A stretch of 64,000 nt of DNA from the NCBI GenBank assembly GCA_947630725.1, contig CANRIS010000002.1, forward strand, positions 124,001-188,000, in the 5' to 3' direction. This DNA comes from an uncultured Clostridia bacterium (lineage in GTDB: Bacteria; Bacillota; Clostridia; Lachnospirales; CAG-274). Under the pieces are notes generated by a model. The model was given only the letters and a program-made list of their open reading frames with translations, did not search any database and was not told the origin of the DNA. Numbering within the stretch: the first letter of the stretch is position 1; every line of letters starts with the position of its first letter. Positions 1 to 8,960 of the stretch are shown here, one piece after another. Both the position numbers and the translations under genes were made by a program.

Positions 1-3000
1 TTTGCTGATATTTCAAGAGGGAAGTCAAATTCGATCCTTGTAAGGGTGATGTCGGCAGATGCGCTGCCTCCCACGATCTCCGTTGCGCTCTTATAAACGC
101 CCTTTGCACCCTTAGCTGATACGGTATAGGTTTCACCCTTTATAAGCTCTACTCCTGTGGATTTATACTCATCTGCGCTTATAGTCTTTGTCTCTGTCTG
201 ACCCTTGAGAGTAAGCATTATGTCAGAATCCGTACTTTCTATGCCGTTTACGCTGCCCTTTGTAAGTACAAGCTCCTCCTTGGGCAGCTCTGACTTCTTT
301 ATGCTTACTTTCGGTATATAAAGATTTGAGCCTTCACATACTGCAAGATAAAGAGTCTCGGGTGCAGCGTCAGCCTTTTTGTATATAATCGGAGCGCCGC
401 TTGCAGCAGGTGTTCCGTTTGCAGCTTGTTCCTTATACAGACCTAATGTACCTTCGTTTACCTTTGTATATTCTATGGTATACATAGCCGCCTCGTCTGC
501 CACAAAGGATAATATGGGCTTTCCTGCCGATACCTTTGTGCCGTACTGAAGACTGCTCGCATTAAGGTACTGTATACCCGAATCATATATGCTTACTTCA
601 AATTTCTGACCTTCGTCATTTGTATATGTACCCGTATATACTCCGTCAACATAGTCCGTAGCGTCTCCCTCATAGAGGTCGTATGCCTCCTGCTGTGTAA
701 AGTCGAGATAAATTTTGTTGGGCTTAACTTCGGGAAGCTCCTCTTTTGAAATGCTTACATCCGAAATATAGAGATTATTTGAAACGGAGGCTGAGAAGTA
801 GAGAGTCTCCGGTCCCTCGGTCGTCTTTGTATAGACTATCTCTCCGGGTTCGTCTTTATTTATTGCATCATCTGCAACGCTTGTGCCAAGGGCGCTGTCC
901 GAGTAGAGATTTACTGTGCTTGCGCTGTCGCAGGTAGACGCCGTTGCCTTAACCGTATATACTCCCGGCTCGGCTGCGTCAAACGAGAACAGAGCCTTGC
1001 CCTTGATGGCCTTTGTGCCGTAGGACGCTGTGCTTTCGTAATAGCTGATGGCGTCCTTGTATACGCTTACTCTGTATCTCTGTCCGTCAGCGTTCTTATA
1101 TGTTCCCTCATATACGCCGTTTTCGTCAAAGGTAGTCGCTGCGTTTGTATCATAGAGAGCGAGAGCCTCATCTGAGCCAAAGTTCAGATTAACTTCCTTC
1201 ACCGAACCCGAAAGCGAGTCGAACAGCTCCTGTCCTACCTGTGACCAATAGCTGCTTTCTTCGTAATTCATGTTCTTTGCCGTAAACTTGGAATCTTCGA
1301 TGGTGAAAATATATTCTCCGTCAGAATTTTCGCCATATACCGTTTCGGGCTGAACAACATACTTTGAAGGAGCGATATTAGCGTCCTGTATCCACTTTGC
1401 AATAAGACCTGCAATTATAACGCCGCCTGTCTTATTGTTGTGTGTGCCGTCCTTCTTGCCTTCCGATGAAACAGTCATTATATCATATCCGTTTTTATCG
1501 GATTTGCAATCCTTATAAGCATCCTCATAGAGCTTCTTTGTAAGTCCGAAACCGTCTAAATAAAGAACGCCCTTATCCTTGTTTGCCTCATATACCTCTT
1601 CACAGGCTCTTACATAGGCGTTGTTTGTTGTGGCAAAGTCCTTTGTAAGGTCGTAGCTGTCGCCTGCATCGTGGTGAGGTTTGATTGTTCCGTCAGATGC
1701 ATAACTAAGTCTCGATACGGGAGATACAACAACAGGTATTGCGCCCTTTTCAAGAGCATGGTCAATATAATACTGCAAATATCCCTTGTATGTAGCTCCG
1801 CAGTCCCATGTGTAGCGACCGTCCTTCTTCATACTCGGATCGGGCTGTACAGTGGGGAAATTGGAGTCGCACTTCTGATCGGCGGGGTAGAAAAGAGGTA
1901 CGAATCTGTTTTCTACATAGTCGCTGTCTTTGCTGTTTGCGCAGTCGTTGTGACCGAACTGTATGAAAAGGTAGTCGCCTTCCTTTATGTTCTGCATTAT
2001 AGCGTCAAATTTGCCCTCATTGAGGAAAAGACGGAGACTTCTGCCGCCTTCGGCATAGTTGTTTACCTTTACATAGTCGGGGCTTTCAAAGAAATACTGC
2101 AAAAATTCGCCCCATGAGCCTTCGTTCCTTTTGGACGGATTTGTATAGTCCTTAACGGTCGAGTCGCCTGCAAGATAGATATTTATGCCTGAGCCGGGAG
2201 CTATACTTCCGGGATCATCGGGGTCAGACCATTCACTGCTTACGGGAGCATTTGTATTTATCTGATACTTGGGGCTGCCCTTAAGTCCCGATACGGATAT
2301 GGGGGTAACAACCGCCATAATATACTTTCCTGCACATTCCATAGGTACCTGGAATGTCTTTGATGCTGCTGCCGAACCCGAGCTGAGGAGCGTTGACTTC
2401 TGAAGCATAGTGTCAAGGCTTGTTCTGTCGGCATCCGGATCAACGGCATACCACGATATGAGAGACGCATCGTTTTCGACATTCAGCTTATAGCTTACGG
2501 TTATCTTCATACCGGGGTTGGGCAGAAGAGGATCGCCGTTTGTGGAGAATGTGGGATCTTCGGTAAATGCTATCTCAGATACGGTTTCGGGCGTATAGTA
2601 TGTGGGAGTCCAGCCGTTTTTGATAAATACGGTCTCTACCGAATAGTCGTCCATATTTACGCTGTCCTTGGCTGCTACCACTCTCTTGGAGGTATCTACC
2701 TTTTCACCGTTGTAGGTTGTGTTGTATTCAACAAGGGTCACACCGGGGTCAGTGGGCTTATTGTCACCCATTTCCGACCAGCCCTCGGGGATAATCATAT
2801 CCTTATCCTGAAGCTGAGTGTTGAGGAACGCTACCTTTGCGCAGCTGCCCCACATTCTGCCGAAGCCTCCGGGAGTAGTGTCACGCTCACTGTTGTAGGA
2901 AACATAACAGCCTCTGAATATATAGCCGTAAGTATCCTCTTTCTTTGAGTTGGAGTTGGCTGTAATATAACCTCCGGACTTTGTTCCGTCATAACCGCAG

Positions 3001-5630
3001 AAGTTAAGCTCGCAGCCGTCAAAAATAACATCGCCGCTGCCGTATATGTAGTCTGTCTGACCCTCTATATAGCAGTTCTTATAATATGACTTGTGATTGT
3101 CTGTATTTGTTGTATAGAGAGTATCCTGACTGCCTAAGAAAGAGCAGTTATTAAACTCTATCTGATCTGCGTAGTTTACAAGAGCCGCAGCTCTCTCCGT
3201 AGCCTCTTTTGTATCTACATTTGTATTTTCTTTTCTGGCAACATTTATTGACTGAAGTCCGTTTGGCTCTACGCCGTCTGATATTTCTTCCTCTGTCATA
3301 TACTTGTTGAAAGAATTTTCAAATGTTACGTTCTCTGCTTTGAAGCCTGTGGCTGTCTTCTGAGTTATAACAGTAGCGCCCCAGTGTTTTTCAACATTGC
3401 CCTTTTCAAACTTGTCATAGTCTGCATAGGGGTCATATAAGTTGTTTACACAGCTATAATACTTATAGCCGATGCCATAATACCATGTTATCTTTGTGTC
3501 GTCCCTTGATGCACCCTCAAGAGTAATGTTAGGCGCATTTATATTAACCTGTTCGCGGTAGGTTCCGGGATCGAGCTTTATAACAACTCTTTCGTTTTTG
3601 GGTCTTGTCATAGCGGATACTGCATCCACAGCCGCCTGAACAGTCTTATAATCCTTGTCTTCGCCGACCGTAAGAGTATCTTTATATTCAACGGTCTTGG
3701 GCGTTGTGTCCTTAAGAAGAAGATCTCTCGTTACCGCTCCTCCCTTAACAACAACGTGAGTAGATGTGGAATATCCGTCTGCCGTTATCGAAGCGAGATA
3801 GCTTCCGTCTCTCAGAGAGGCTGTATATCCGCCCTTTGAAGGCGTACCCTCGTATTCATATTTGTCGTCTACATTTGTAAACTTTATTGCCGTGGGGGTA
3901 ACGTCGCTGAGCGTGTCATACTTTCCTCTTTCCTCTGTAAGACCTAAAAATCCTCCGCTTACGTTATATTTTTCAACGGGTATAAACTCAACGGGCTGAT
4001 CTACGGGGTCTGCCGTATCGTACTTTGCAGTGATCGCTTCTTTGAGCTTATAGTCCTTTGCGCCCTCTACGACAAGAGTATATTTTTCGCCTGCCGCAAG
4101 GAGAGCCGAATATGTAAGTCCATTCACATCAGCATTCTCATTGGGTTCTGTGACGGACGATGCGTTTGCATCATATGTGATCTCGCTCACCGAGAACGCA
4201 GTCTTTGACGCTGCAAGAGAATTGAGACTGAATGTTGACGTTTTTGAAGCTACCTTTTCGCCCGAAAGTGTGACAACATAGGGTGTGACCTTTATTTCGG
4301 CGTCAGGGTCTTCGATATCTGTTATTGTGAATGCATACAGATAGGGTTTTTTGAGATCATCGGATGTTACCTTGGAGCCTGCTATGGACGTATACACAAC
4401 ATTTGTGTTTTTGTCTGCACTCTTGCCGTCCGACTCAAACATAAAGCCTGCCTGCTTATATTTGAGGTTGTCAACGCCCGAAACAAAGCTTATTGCCTTG
4501 TCGCCCGAAAGCTCGGCCTTTACGCTGCCGTCATTGTCGCCGGGCGTTGTCTCCGATGTGGTTTCGGACGGATTTTCGGATGTCGTTGATGTTTCGGTCT
4601 CGGATGGGTTTTCAGGTGACGTTGACGTCTGGGCTTCGGAGGTAGTCTCCGAGGGTTCGTCCGAACCGTTTATGGTGGCCTTTACCCTGTCAAAGCTTGC
4701 CGAATCTTCGGGTACAAATATAAGGCTTAAGTCCGATGTGTCATAATCATCGGGAAGTCCCAGTATGTCGCCCGATATGGTATAAGAAACGCTCGCCTCT
4801 ATGGTAAGGTCCTTGCTGAGAGTGCCGTTGCCTGCCGAAACGCTTAAGCTTCTTGATTCGTTTGTGAACGAATAGGACGTAGCGATGCTGCCCACAAGAT
4901 TTACCGAATATTCGCCGGGCTTTAAGGATACCGAATATGAGCTGCCGTTCACGTCAATGATTTTTTCAATATCGGTAGTCTTTTCGATAAACTTGATCTT
5001 ATAGGGATCGGTGGGGAATGTGCCTGTAGAGTCGGTTATGGTACCCGATACCTCTCTGTAGGGCACAAAGCTTGCCTCATAGCATGCCATCTTTGAGCCT
5101 GTTACGGTAAAAAGATATGTATTTTCCTTTTCCGTCTCGATGTCAAGCTGCCACCCACTTTTTCCTGCGGTCTGCTTGAAAACGCCGGGAATATATACCG
5201 GATCCACAGCGCTGTTTGTGTTGAACTCAGCCAGCACTTCTACGGTACCGTCAGGCTTTACTGCGTTCAGATAGGCTGATTTGTCGTTGCTTGTGTTGGC
5301 AATGTTGATCGTAAAGGTTCCGTCAGACGCAGGCTTGAACTCTGCGTAGGAGCCTGCGCTCTTGTCTATGATTCCTTTGTTTGCTTTGCCGTTGCTGTTG
5401 TCTGAACGTATACCGTCACCGTTTTTAATGATTACGGTTGTGGGACTGTAATATGTGAGATCAAGTCCCTTATAGGTTGCTTTGCCGCTGTTAGTCTCAT
5501 TGGTTATCGTCCAGTTTCCGTTGACGATCTCCTCGGCAAATACCATTTGCTGAAATACGCCAAGTACCATAATTACAGACAGAAGAGCAGCCAGAACCCT
5601 CCTCAGTCTGTAAATACTTTGTTTGACCAT
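1..5630 (-). CDS. Secreted multidomain pectinase (CE8 pectin methylesterase + CE12 acetylesterase), 3' end outside window
   Basis: This open frame is absent from the ORF track because its stop lies beyond base 1; about 1876 codons are visible. It starts at an ATG behind AAAGGAGG with a signal peptide of about 31 residues. After beta-sandwich-like segments comes a Thr/Ser/Glu linker (about residues 313-370). Residues about 640-980 look like a CE8 pectin methylesterase (LGSQDTLYTT, YIEGQTDYIYGSGD, FGRMW in place of LGRPW). Residues about 1145-1450 look like a CE12 rhamnogalacturonan acetylesterase of the SGNH type (AGDSTVKDY, FGHND, DGTHNN). Two tandem repeats of about 150 residues follow (about 1473-1783), each ending in KEELP or KSELP, probably carbohydrate-binding or structural. 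The likely role is extracellular removal of methyl and acetyl groups from pectin. The frame is the same at the start, in CE8, in CE12 and at the left edge, so the gene looks intact. Domain calls are firm; the repeat function is unknown. Confidence 0.85.
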   Translation of the reverse strand, partial: MVKQSIYRLRRVLAALLSVIMVLGVFQQMVFAEEIVNGNWTITNETNSGKATYKGLDLTYYSPTTVIIKNGDGIRSDNSNGKANKGIIDKSAGSYAEFKPASDGTFTINIANTSNDKSAYLNAVKPDGTVEVLAEFNTNSAVDPVYIPGVFKQTAGKSGWQLDIETEKENTYLFTVTGSKMACYEASFVPYREVSGTITDSTGTFPTDPYKIKFIEKTTDIEKIIDVNGSSYSVSLKPGEYSVNLVGSIATSYSFTNESRSLSVSAGNGTLSKDLTIEASVSYTISGDILGLPDDYDTSDLSLIFVPEDSASFDRVKATINGSDEPSETTSEAQTSTSPENPSETETSTTSENPSETTSETTPGDNDGSVKAELSGDKAISFVSGVDNLKYKQAGFMFESDGKSADKNTNVVYTSIAGSKVTSDDLKKPYLYAFTITDIEDPDAEIKVTPYVVTLSGEKVASKTSTFSLNSLAASKTAFSVSEITYDANASSVTEPNENADVNGLTYSALLAAGEKYTLVVEGAKDYKLKEAITAKYDTADPVDQPVEFIPVEKYNVSGGFLGLTEERGKYDTLSDVTPTAIKFTNVDDKYEYEGTPSKGGYTASLRDGSYLASITADGYSTSTHVVVKGGAVTRDLLLKDTTPKTVEYKDTLTVGEDKDYKTVQAAVDAVSAMTRPKNERVVIKLDPGTYREQVNINAPNITLEGASRDDTKITWYYGIGYKYYSCVNNLYDPYADYDKFEKGNVEKHWGATVITQKTATGFKAENVTFENSFNKYMTEEEISDGVEPNGLQSINVARKENTNVDTKEATERAAALVNYADQIEFNNCSFLGSQDTLYTTNTDNHKSYYKNCYIEGQTDYIYGSGDVIFDGCELNFCGYDGTKSGGYITANSNSKKEDTYGYIFRGCYVSYNSERDTTPGGFGRMWGSCAKVAFLNTQLQDKDMIIPEGWSEMGDNKPTDPGVTLVEYNTTYNGEKVDTSKRVVAAKDSVNMDDYSVETVFIKNGWTPTYYTPETVSEIAFTEDPTFSTNGDPLLPNPGMKITVSYKLNVENDASLISWYAVDPDADRTSLDTMLQKSTLLSSGSAAASKTFQVPMECAGKYIMAVVTPISVSGLKGSPKYQINTNAPVSSEWSDPDDPGSIAPGSGINIYLAGDSTVKDYTNPSKRNEGSWGEFLQYFFESPDYVKVNNYAEGGRSLRLFLNEGKFDAIMQNIKEGDYLFIQFGHNDCANSKDSDYVENRFVPLFYPADQKCDSNFPTVQPDPSMKKDGRYTWDCGATYKGYLQYYIDHALEKGAIPVVVSPVSRLSYASDGTIKPHHDAGDSYDLTKDFATTNNAYVRACEEVYEANKDKGVLYLDGFGLTKKLYEDAYKDCKSDKNGYDIMTVSSEGKKDGTHNNKTGGVIIAGLIAKWIQDANIAPSKYVVQPETVYGENSDGEYIFTIEDSKFTAKNMNYEESSYWSQVGQELFDSLSGSVKEVNLNFGSDEALALYDTNAATTFDENGVYEGTYKNADGQRYRVSVYKDAISYYESTASYGTKAIKGKALFSFDAAEPGVYTVKATASTCDSASTVNLYSDSALGTSVADDAINKDEPGEIVYTKTTEGPETLYFSASVSNNLYISDVSISKEELPEVKPNKIYLDFTQQEAYDLYEGDATDYVDGVYTGTYTNDEGQKFEVSIYDSGIQYLNASSLQYGTKVSAGKPILSFVADEAAMYTIEYTKVNEGTLGLYKEQAANGTPAASGAPIIYKKADAAPETLYLAVCEGSNLYIPKVSIKKSELPKEELVLTKGSVNGIESTDSDIMLTLKGQTETKTISADEYKSTGVELIKGETYTVSAKGAKGVYKSATEIVGGSASADITLTRIEFDFPLEISA

Positions 5631-5804
5631 AGTTTTTCCTCCTTTTTTTAAGTATGTTTCCTCTTCAGACCACAGTCGTCCTGCCGCATTATCCCTGTTT
5701 TTTATCGGGTCCGTCATAAACAAAGCCGAAGCGTCTCGGGGCTTCCGCGAAAAGCCGCCGAAGGTAAGGATCGCAGCCTGAAAGAGCAGTCTGACTTATA
5801 ACAG

Positions 5805-5835
5805 ATTATAAACTATGACATAGGTTGAGGGTCAA
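5805..5835 (-). promoter_or_regulatory. MerR-type promoter of the pectinase gene (TTGACC-N19-TATAAT)
   Basis: On the minus strand TTGACC (5830-5835) and TATAAT (5805-5810) are 19 bp apart. This is the over-long spacer typical of promoters activated by MerR proteins. The spacer holds the perfect dyad CTATG-A-CATAG (5813-5823). A second dyad, GTTGA-GGG-TCAAC (5824-5836), covers the -35 box. The divergent gene encodes a MerR regulator. Activation by that regulator is inferred. Confidence 0.6.
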
Positions 5836-5856
5836 CACATTTTTTAAAAAAAGTGT

Positions 5857-5885
5857 TTGGTTTTTTATTATTTTTGTGATAAAAT
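5857..5885 (+). promoter_or_regulatory. Sigma-A promoter of the MerR gene (TTGGTT-N17-TAAAAT)
   Basis: TTGGTT (5857-5862) and TAAAAT (5880-5885) are separated by 17 bp, about 32 bp upstream of the chosen start at 5917. The TTG that the ORF track uses as a start codon is therefore the -35 box. The -35 boxes of this promoter and the divergent pectinase promoter are about 21 bp apart. Confidence 0.55.
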
Positions 5886-5916
5886 AATAAACAAAATAAG
5901 CGGTATGGGTGAAAAT

Positions 5917-6738
5917 ATGAAATATTTGATAAATAATATTGCAAAACTTATGGGAATTTCTACAAATGCCGTAAGATATTATGAAAAAAAGGGCATTATA
6001 CATTCCGAAAGAGACAGATCGAATTACAGATGGTACAGCGACTTTGATATAATAAAAATATCGGCTGCCAGACTGTGTATAAAATGCGGATTCTCTCACG
6101 AACAGATACAAAAAATGCTCGGCAGCAGCGACAGTGACATAACCGACATATGGAGAGAAAAGCTCTCCTCCATAGACCGACAGCTCGAAAACCTGAAGCG
6201 TATGCGCCATTGGCTGAAGGACAACATACAGCTTATGAATACCCTTGACGAAATAGGCGACGGGTATTATATAATGGAATGTCCCGAGGTTAAATATATA
6301 GTATACAGCAAGGGCGGCGAATTGCTCTGTGAGCCCGACAGACTGAAGAGCATAAAAACCTTGGTGTACGATGCCCCCGAAATACAGCTTATCGAAATTT
6401 TCGGTCTTGAGGACATAAAAAGGGGCAGCTTTGTGTCACGCAAGGGCTGGGCAATAAAGGAAATGGACATATCCAAATTCGGTCTGGAGGATTTTGTGAA
6501 TGACAACGGATATATAATGACATATCCAAAGAAAAAATGTCTCTATTACACTATGAAGATCCCCTCCGAATATGGCTATGACCGCTCGTATATGAACAAA
6601 AAAAGAGCCGAATATTTTGAAAAAGCCTCGGCATATGCCAAAAGCTGCGGTATGAACATCTGCGGCGACATAATGGAATTTATTGTAAGCGCCCTCGGCA
6701 GCACTGTCGGTATGCTCGTCTGTATGCCCGTTGAATAG
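5917..6738 (+). CDS. MerR-family transcriptional regulator with GyrI-like effector domain
   Basis: The N-terminus has the MerR winged-helix signature (IAKLMGISTNAVRYYEKKG) with the two-residue aromatic pair and wing. A coiled-coil dimerisation helix follows (about residues 70-100), then a C-terminal half of about 150 residues resembling GyrI/BmrR-type ligand-binding domains. The start is ATG 5917, behind GGGTG; an alternative is ATG 5905. The track start TTG 5857 is rejected because it is the promoter -35 box. The length of 273 residues fits BmrR-like regulators. The gene is divergent from the pectinase, whose promoter has a 19-bp spacer with a dyad, so it probably controls the pectinase in response to a small molecule. 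The ligand cannot be guessed. An NlpC/P60 gene follows 69 bp downstream and may be co-transcribed. Confidence 0.85.
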   Translation: MKYLINNIAKLMGISTNAVRYYEKKGIIHSERDRSNYRWYSDFDIIKISAARLCIKCGFSHEQIQKMLGSSDSDITDIWREKLSSIDRQLENLKRMRHWLKDNIQLMNTLDEIGDGYYIMECPEVKYIVYSKGGELLCEPDRLKSIKTLVYDAPEIQLIEIFGLEDIKRGSFVSRKGWAIKEMDISKFGLEDFVNDNGYIMTYPKKKCLYYTMKIPSEYGYDRSYMNKKRAEYFEKASAYAKSCGMNICGDIMEFIVSALGSTVGMLVCMPVE

Positions 6739-6807
6739 CTTCCAACGTCATACAGCGCAGGCTTTCGGCATAAATATAAATAGAAAAAAGCCTCAGAAAG
6801 GCACGAT

Positions 6808-7545
6808 ATGGAAAAAACGATATTGTCTTTTCTCAAAAACGCTCTCAGACCCATAGGCGGCTGTCTCTACATTTACGGCGGCGGCTGGGATGAAACCGAT
6901 ACAAAAGCAGGAGACGAGGCTCGCTGCGCCCGGGTGTGTCCCCTGTGGTCTGAATTTTATGAAAGCCACAAAAGCCCCGACTACAATTTCAGAAATTTTG
7001 ACATAAAAAAAGACCCCTCCCTTATACACATGGGTCTTGACTGCAGCGGATATGTAGGCTGGGCAATATACTCCGTTCTTGAAAACGAAAACGGCAAAGA
7101 AGGCTATGTGTACAAATCCACCGAAATGGCAAGAAGGCTTTCAGAAAGGGGTCTCGGCTCCTTCAGAACCTCCGCCGAAGCAGATACATACCTTGCAGGG
7201 GACATACTGAGCGGCGAAAAAACCGCTCATACGTTCATATGCCTGTCTGTTTGCAGTGACGGAAGTCTTTTGCTGCTGCACAGCAGTCCGCCTACGCCCA
7301 TGCTTTCGGGTACGTTTACGCCTGACGGAGAAGAAAACAGCGCTGCCATAAGGCTTGCAAAGGTCTTTATGAAGGAGGTCTTTCCCGAACATTATGCGGT
7401 TTTTCCCATTGTTTCAAGACCCGACTCTTATCTGCGCAGCCATAGCCTTTTCAGATTTGACGAAAAAATACTCCCCGATCCCGACGGCTGCAAAAAAATG
7501 TCGCCCTTTGAGCTGCTTGACAGGCTGTCGGCTGCGGACACTTAA
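6808..7545 (+). CDS. NlpC/P60-family cysteine peptidase-like protein
   Basis: The 245-residue protein carries the NlpC/P60 nucleophile motif GLDCSGYVGW (Cys at about residue 79) and a later His in AHTFICL within an AGDILS context, the usual Cys/His layout of gamma-D-glutamyl-diaminopimelate-type endopeptidases and amidases. The N-terminal segment (LYIYGGGWDE) is typical of this family in Clostridia. There is no signal peptide or membrane segment, so a secreted wall hydrolase role is not supported by the sequence; it may act inside the cell or after lysis. It lies 69 bp after the MerR gene on the same strand and ends at a bidirectional terminator, so the two probably form one transcript. Substrate is unknown. 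Confidence 0.75.
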   Translation: MEKTILSFLKNALRPIGGCLYIYGGGWDETDTKAGDEARCARVCPLWSEFYESHKSPDYNFRNFDIKKDPSLIHMGLDCSGYVGWAIYSVLENENGKEGYVYKSTEMARRLSERGLGSFRTSAEADTYLAGDILSGEKTAHTFICLSVCSDGSLLLLHSSPPTPMLSGTFTPDGEENSAAIRLAKVFMKEVFPEHYAVFPIVSRPDSYLRSHSLFRFDEKILPDPDGCKKMSPFELLDRLSAADT

Positions 7546-7573
7546 ATTATCAAAAAATCTTATAAAAAAATAT

Positions 7574-7607
7574 GGCAGAACCTTTCGTCCTGCCGTTTTT
7601 TTATTTT
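7574..7607. terminator. Bidirectional rho-independent terminator
   Basis: GGCAGAAC-CTTTC-GTCCTGCC (one mismatch) is followed by GTTTTTTTATTTT on the plus strand and by a T-run on the minus strand. It sits between the convergent NlpC/P60 and yigZ genes. Confidence 0.75.
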
Positions 7608-7618
7608 CTGTATAAAAA

Positions 7619-8239
7619 TTACATATAAAAGCTTTCGCCCGTTTTTATGACCGCCCTGCCGCCTGCGCTCTCCGAAACAGCCGCCGAAAGAGCGTCCTCA
7701 TTCCCGAAAATGCAGGCAACGGTTATTTTTACCTTGTCCGAAAAAACCGTGTCGGTTATTTTGTGTCCCTCCTTAAGCAGAAGATACTGTACCTTTCCGT
7801 GCTGAAAATAGTCCACGGTTATTTCCATAGCGGTATATTTTGTCCTCTCGACTATCCCCGCAGACGAAAGACCCTCCTTTGCAGCCTGACTGTAGGCTCT
7901 CACAAGACCGCCCGTTCCCAGAAGAACACCTCCGAAATATCTTGTGACGACCACAAGAACATCGGTTATGCCCTCTCCCTTAAGTATGTCCAGAATGGGT
8001 ATGCCTGCGGTACCCTGGGGCTCTCCGTCATCGGAATATTTTATAAGCTCGCATTTTTTGCCTATCTGCCACGCATAACAATTATGCCTTGCGTCATAAT
8101 ATTTTTTTCTTGTTTCTTCAAGCCTTGCGAGAGCCTCATCCTGCGAAACAACGGGAAAAACGCTCGCAATAAACCTCGACTTTTTCACGACAATCTCGGT
8201 CTTGGCAGTCCCACCGACCGTTTTGTAGCTTTCCGCCAT
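7619..8239 (-). CDS. yigZ: YigZ/YvyE (IMPACT) family protein
   Basis: The 206-residue protein has the family hallmarks KKSRFIA near the N-terminus, ARHNCYAWQIG, SDDGEPQGTAG and VVVTRYFGGVLLGTGGLVRAYS, followed by a ferredoxin-like C-terminal domain. These proteins are the bacterial relatives of eukaryotic IMPACT; the biochemical role is unsettled, with links to translation stress and proline peptidase-like activity reported for relatives. The ATG shares one base with the cvpA-like stop (TAATG) and its ribosome binding site GGAGG lies inside that gene, so the two are translationally coupled. It is the last gene of the ykvI-DUF5711-cvpA-yigZ operon. Confidence 0.9.
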   Translation of the reverse strand: MAESYKTVGGTAKTEIVVKKSRFIASVFPVVSQDEALARLEETRKKYYDARHNCYAWQIGKKCELIKYSDDGEPQGTAGIPILDILKGEGITDVLVVVTRYFGGVLLGTGGLVRAYSQAAKEGLSSAGIVERTKYTAMEITVDYFQHGKVQYLLLKEGHKITDTVFSDKVKITVACIFGNEDALSAAVSESAGGRAVIKTGESFYM

Positions 8240-8934
8240 TATAAGCCTCCGTTTGCCCCCGTGATAAGCATCACAATGGGGTTGAATTTATAAAACACCC
8301 TTGCGATCATAGAGCTGTCGAGGGCATCAAATATAAATATAAGCTTCGGGCTTGCAAGAAAAATGTTCAGCCCCGCAAGCACCAGCCATATAATAATGCA
8401 GGCAGCCAAAAATCCTGCGGCGCCGCCGAGACCCGCATTGCAGAAATGAATGACGGGCAGCTTTGAGAATATGTTGAGCATAAGCAGAACAAACAGCACC
8501 GCCAGACTGACTATCACAAACGTAAGCACATACGAAAGCATAGTAAGGGCATAGTCAGCCACAAATTCGCTTATTGTGCTTGCAAGGGTGGCTGTTGCGT
8601 CATTCTTTATTTTTCTGAGATAGTCGCTGGCAAGAAAGCTTTTTTTGATAAAGCCCGGCAGATTGAGAGAATTTACCGAATATTCGGTGATCTCGGTCAC
8701 TCCCGACGACAGATTGAGCTTTTCCACAACAAAGGATTTTATAAACTCCTTTAAAAAACATCTTTCCAAAAACAGCTTTGTATACGGAAAGAGCCACTTT
8801 GCAAGCCACAGCGAGACAACCATTGACAGAAGTCTGAAAACAGACTGCAAAAAGCCTCTCTTTACTCCCACAAATACAAATACGGCAACTAAAAACAATA
8901 TGACAAGATCAAATACTATAGATAGTGTATTCAT
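8239..8934 (-). CDS. CvpA-family membrane protein
   Basis: The 231-residue protein has about four hydrophobic segments: an N-terminal one followed by KRGFLQSVFRL (the CvpA-family GxxRG-like turn), then segments around residues 115-145 and 155-185. CvpA proteins are inner-membrane proteins linked in proteobacteria to colicin V production and envelope stress; the function in Firmicutes is unknown. The gene sits 26 bp downstream of the DUF5711 gene and overlaps yigZ by one base. The assignment rests on topology and the N-terminal motif. Confidence 0.75.
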   Translation of the reverse strand: MNTLSIVFDLVILFLVAVFVFVGVKRGFLQSVFRLLSMVVSLWLAKWLFPYTKLFLERCFLKEFIKSFVVEKLNLSSGVTEITEYSVNSLNLPGFIKKSFLASDYLRKIKNDATATLASTISEFVADYALTMLSYVLTFVIVSLAVLFVLLMLNIFSKLPVIHFCNAGLGGAAGFLAACIIIWLVLAGLNIFLASPKLIFIFDALDSSMIARVFYKFNPIVMLITGANGGL

Positions 8935-8960
8935 ATTTTTTTCTCCTTTCAGGCTGCTGA

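Noticed and set aside
5857-5916. TTG start at 5857 for the MerR gene (ORF track)
   Set aside because: The TTG is the -35 box of a 17-bp-spaced promoter; the domain begins after ATG 5917, which has a ribosome binding site.
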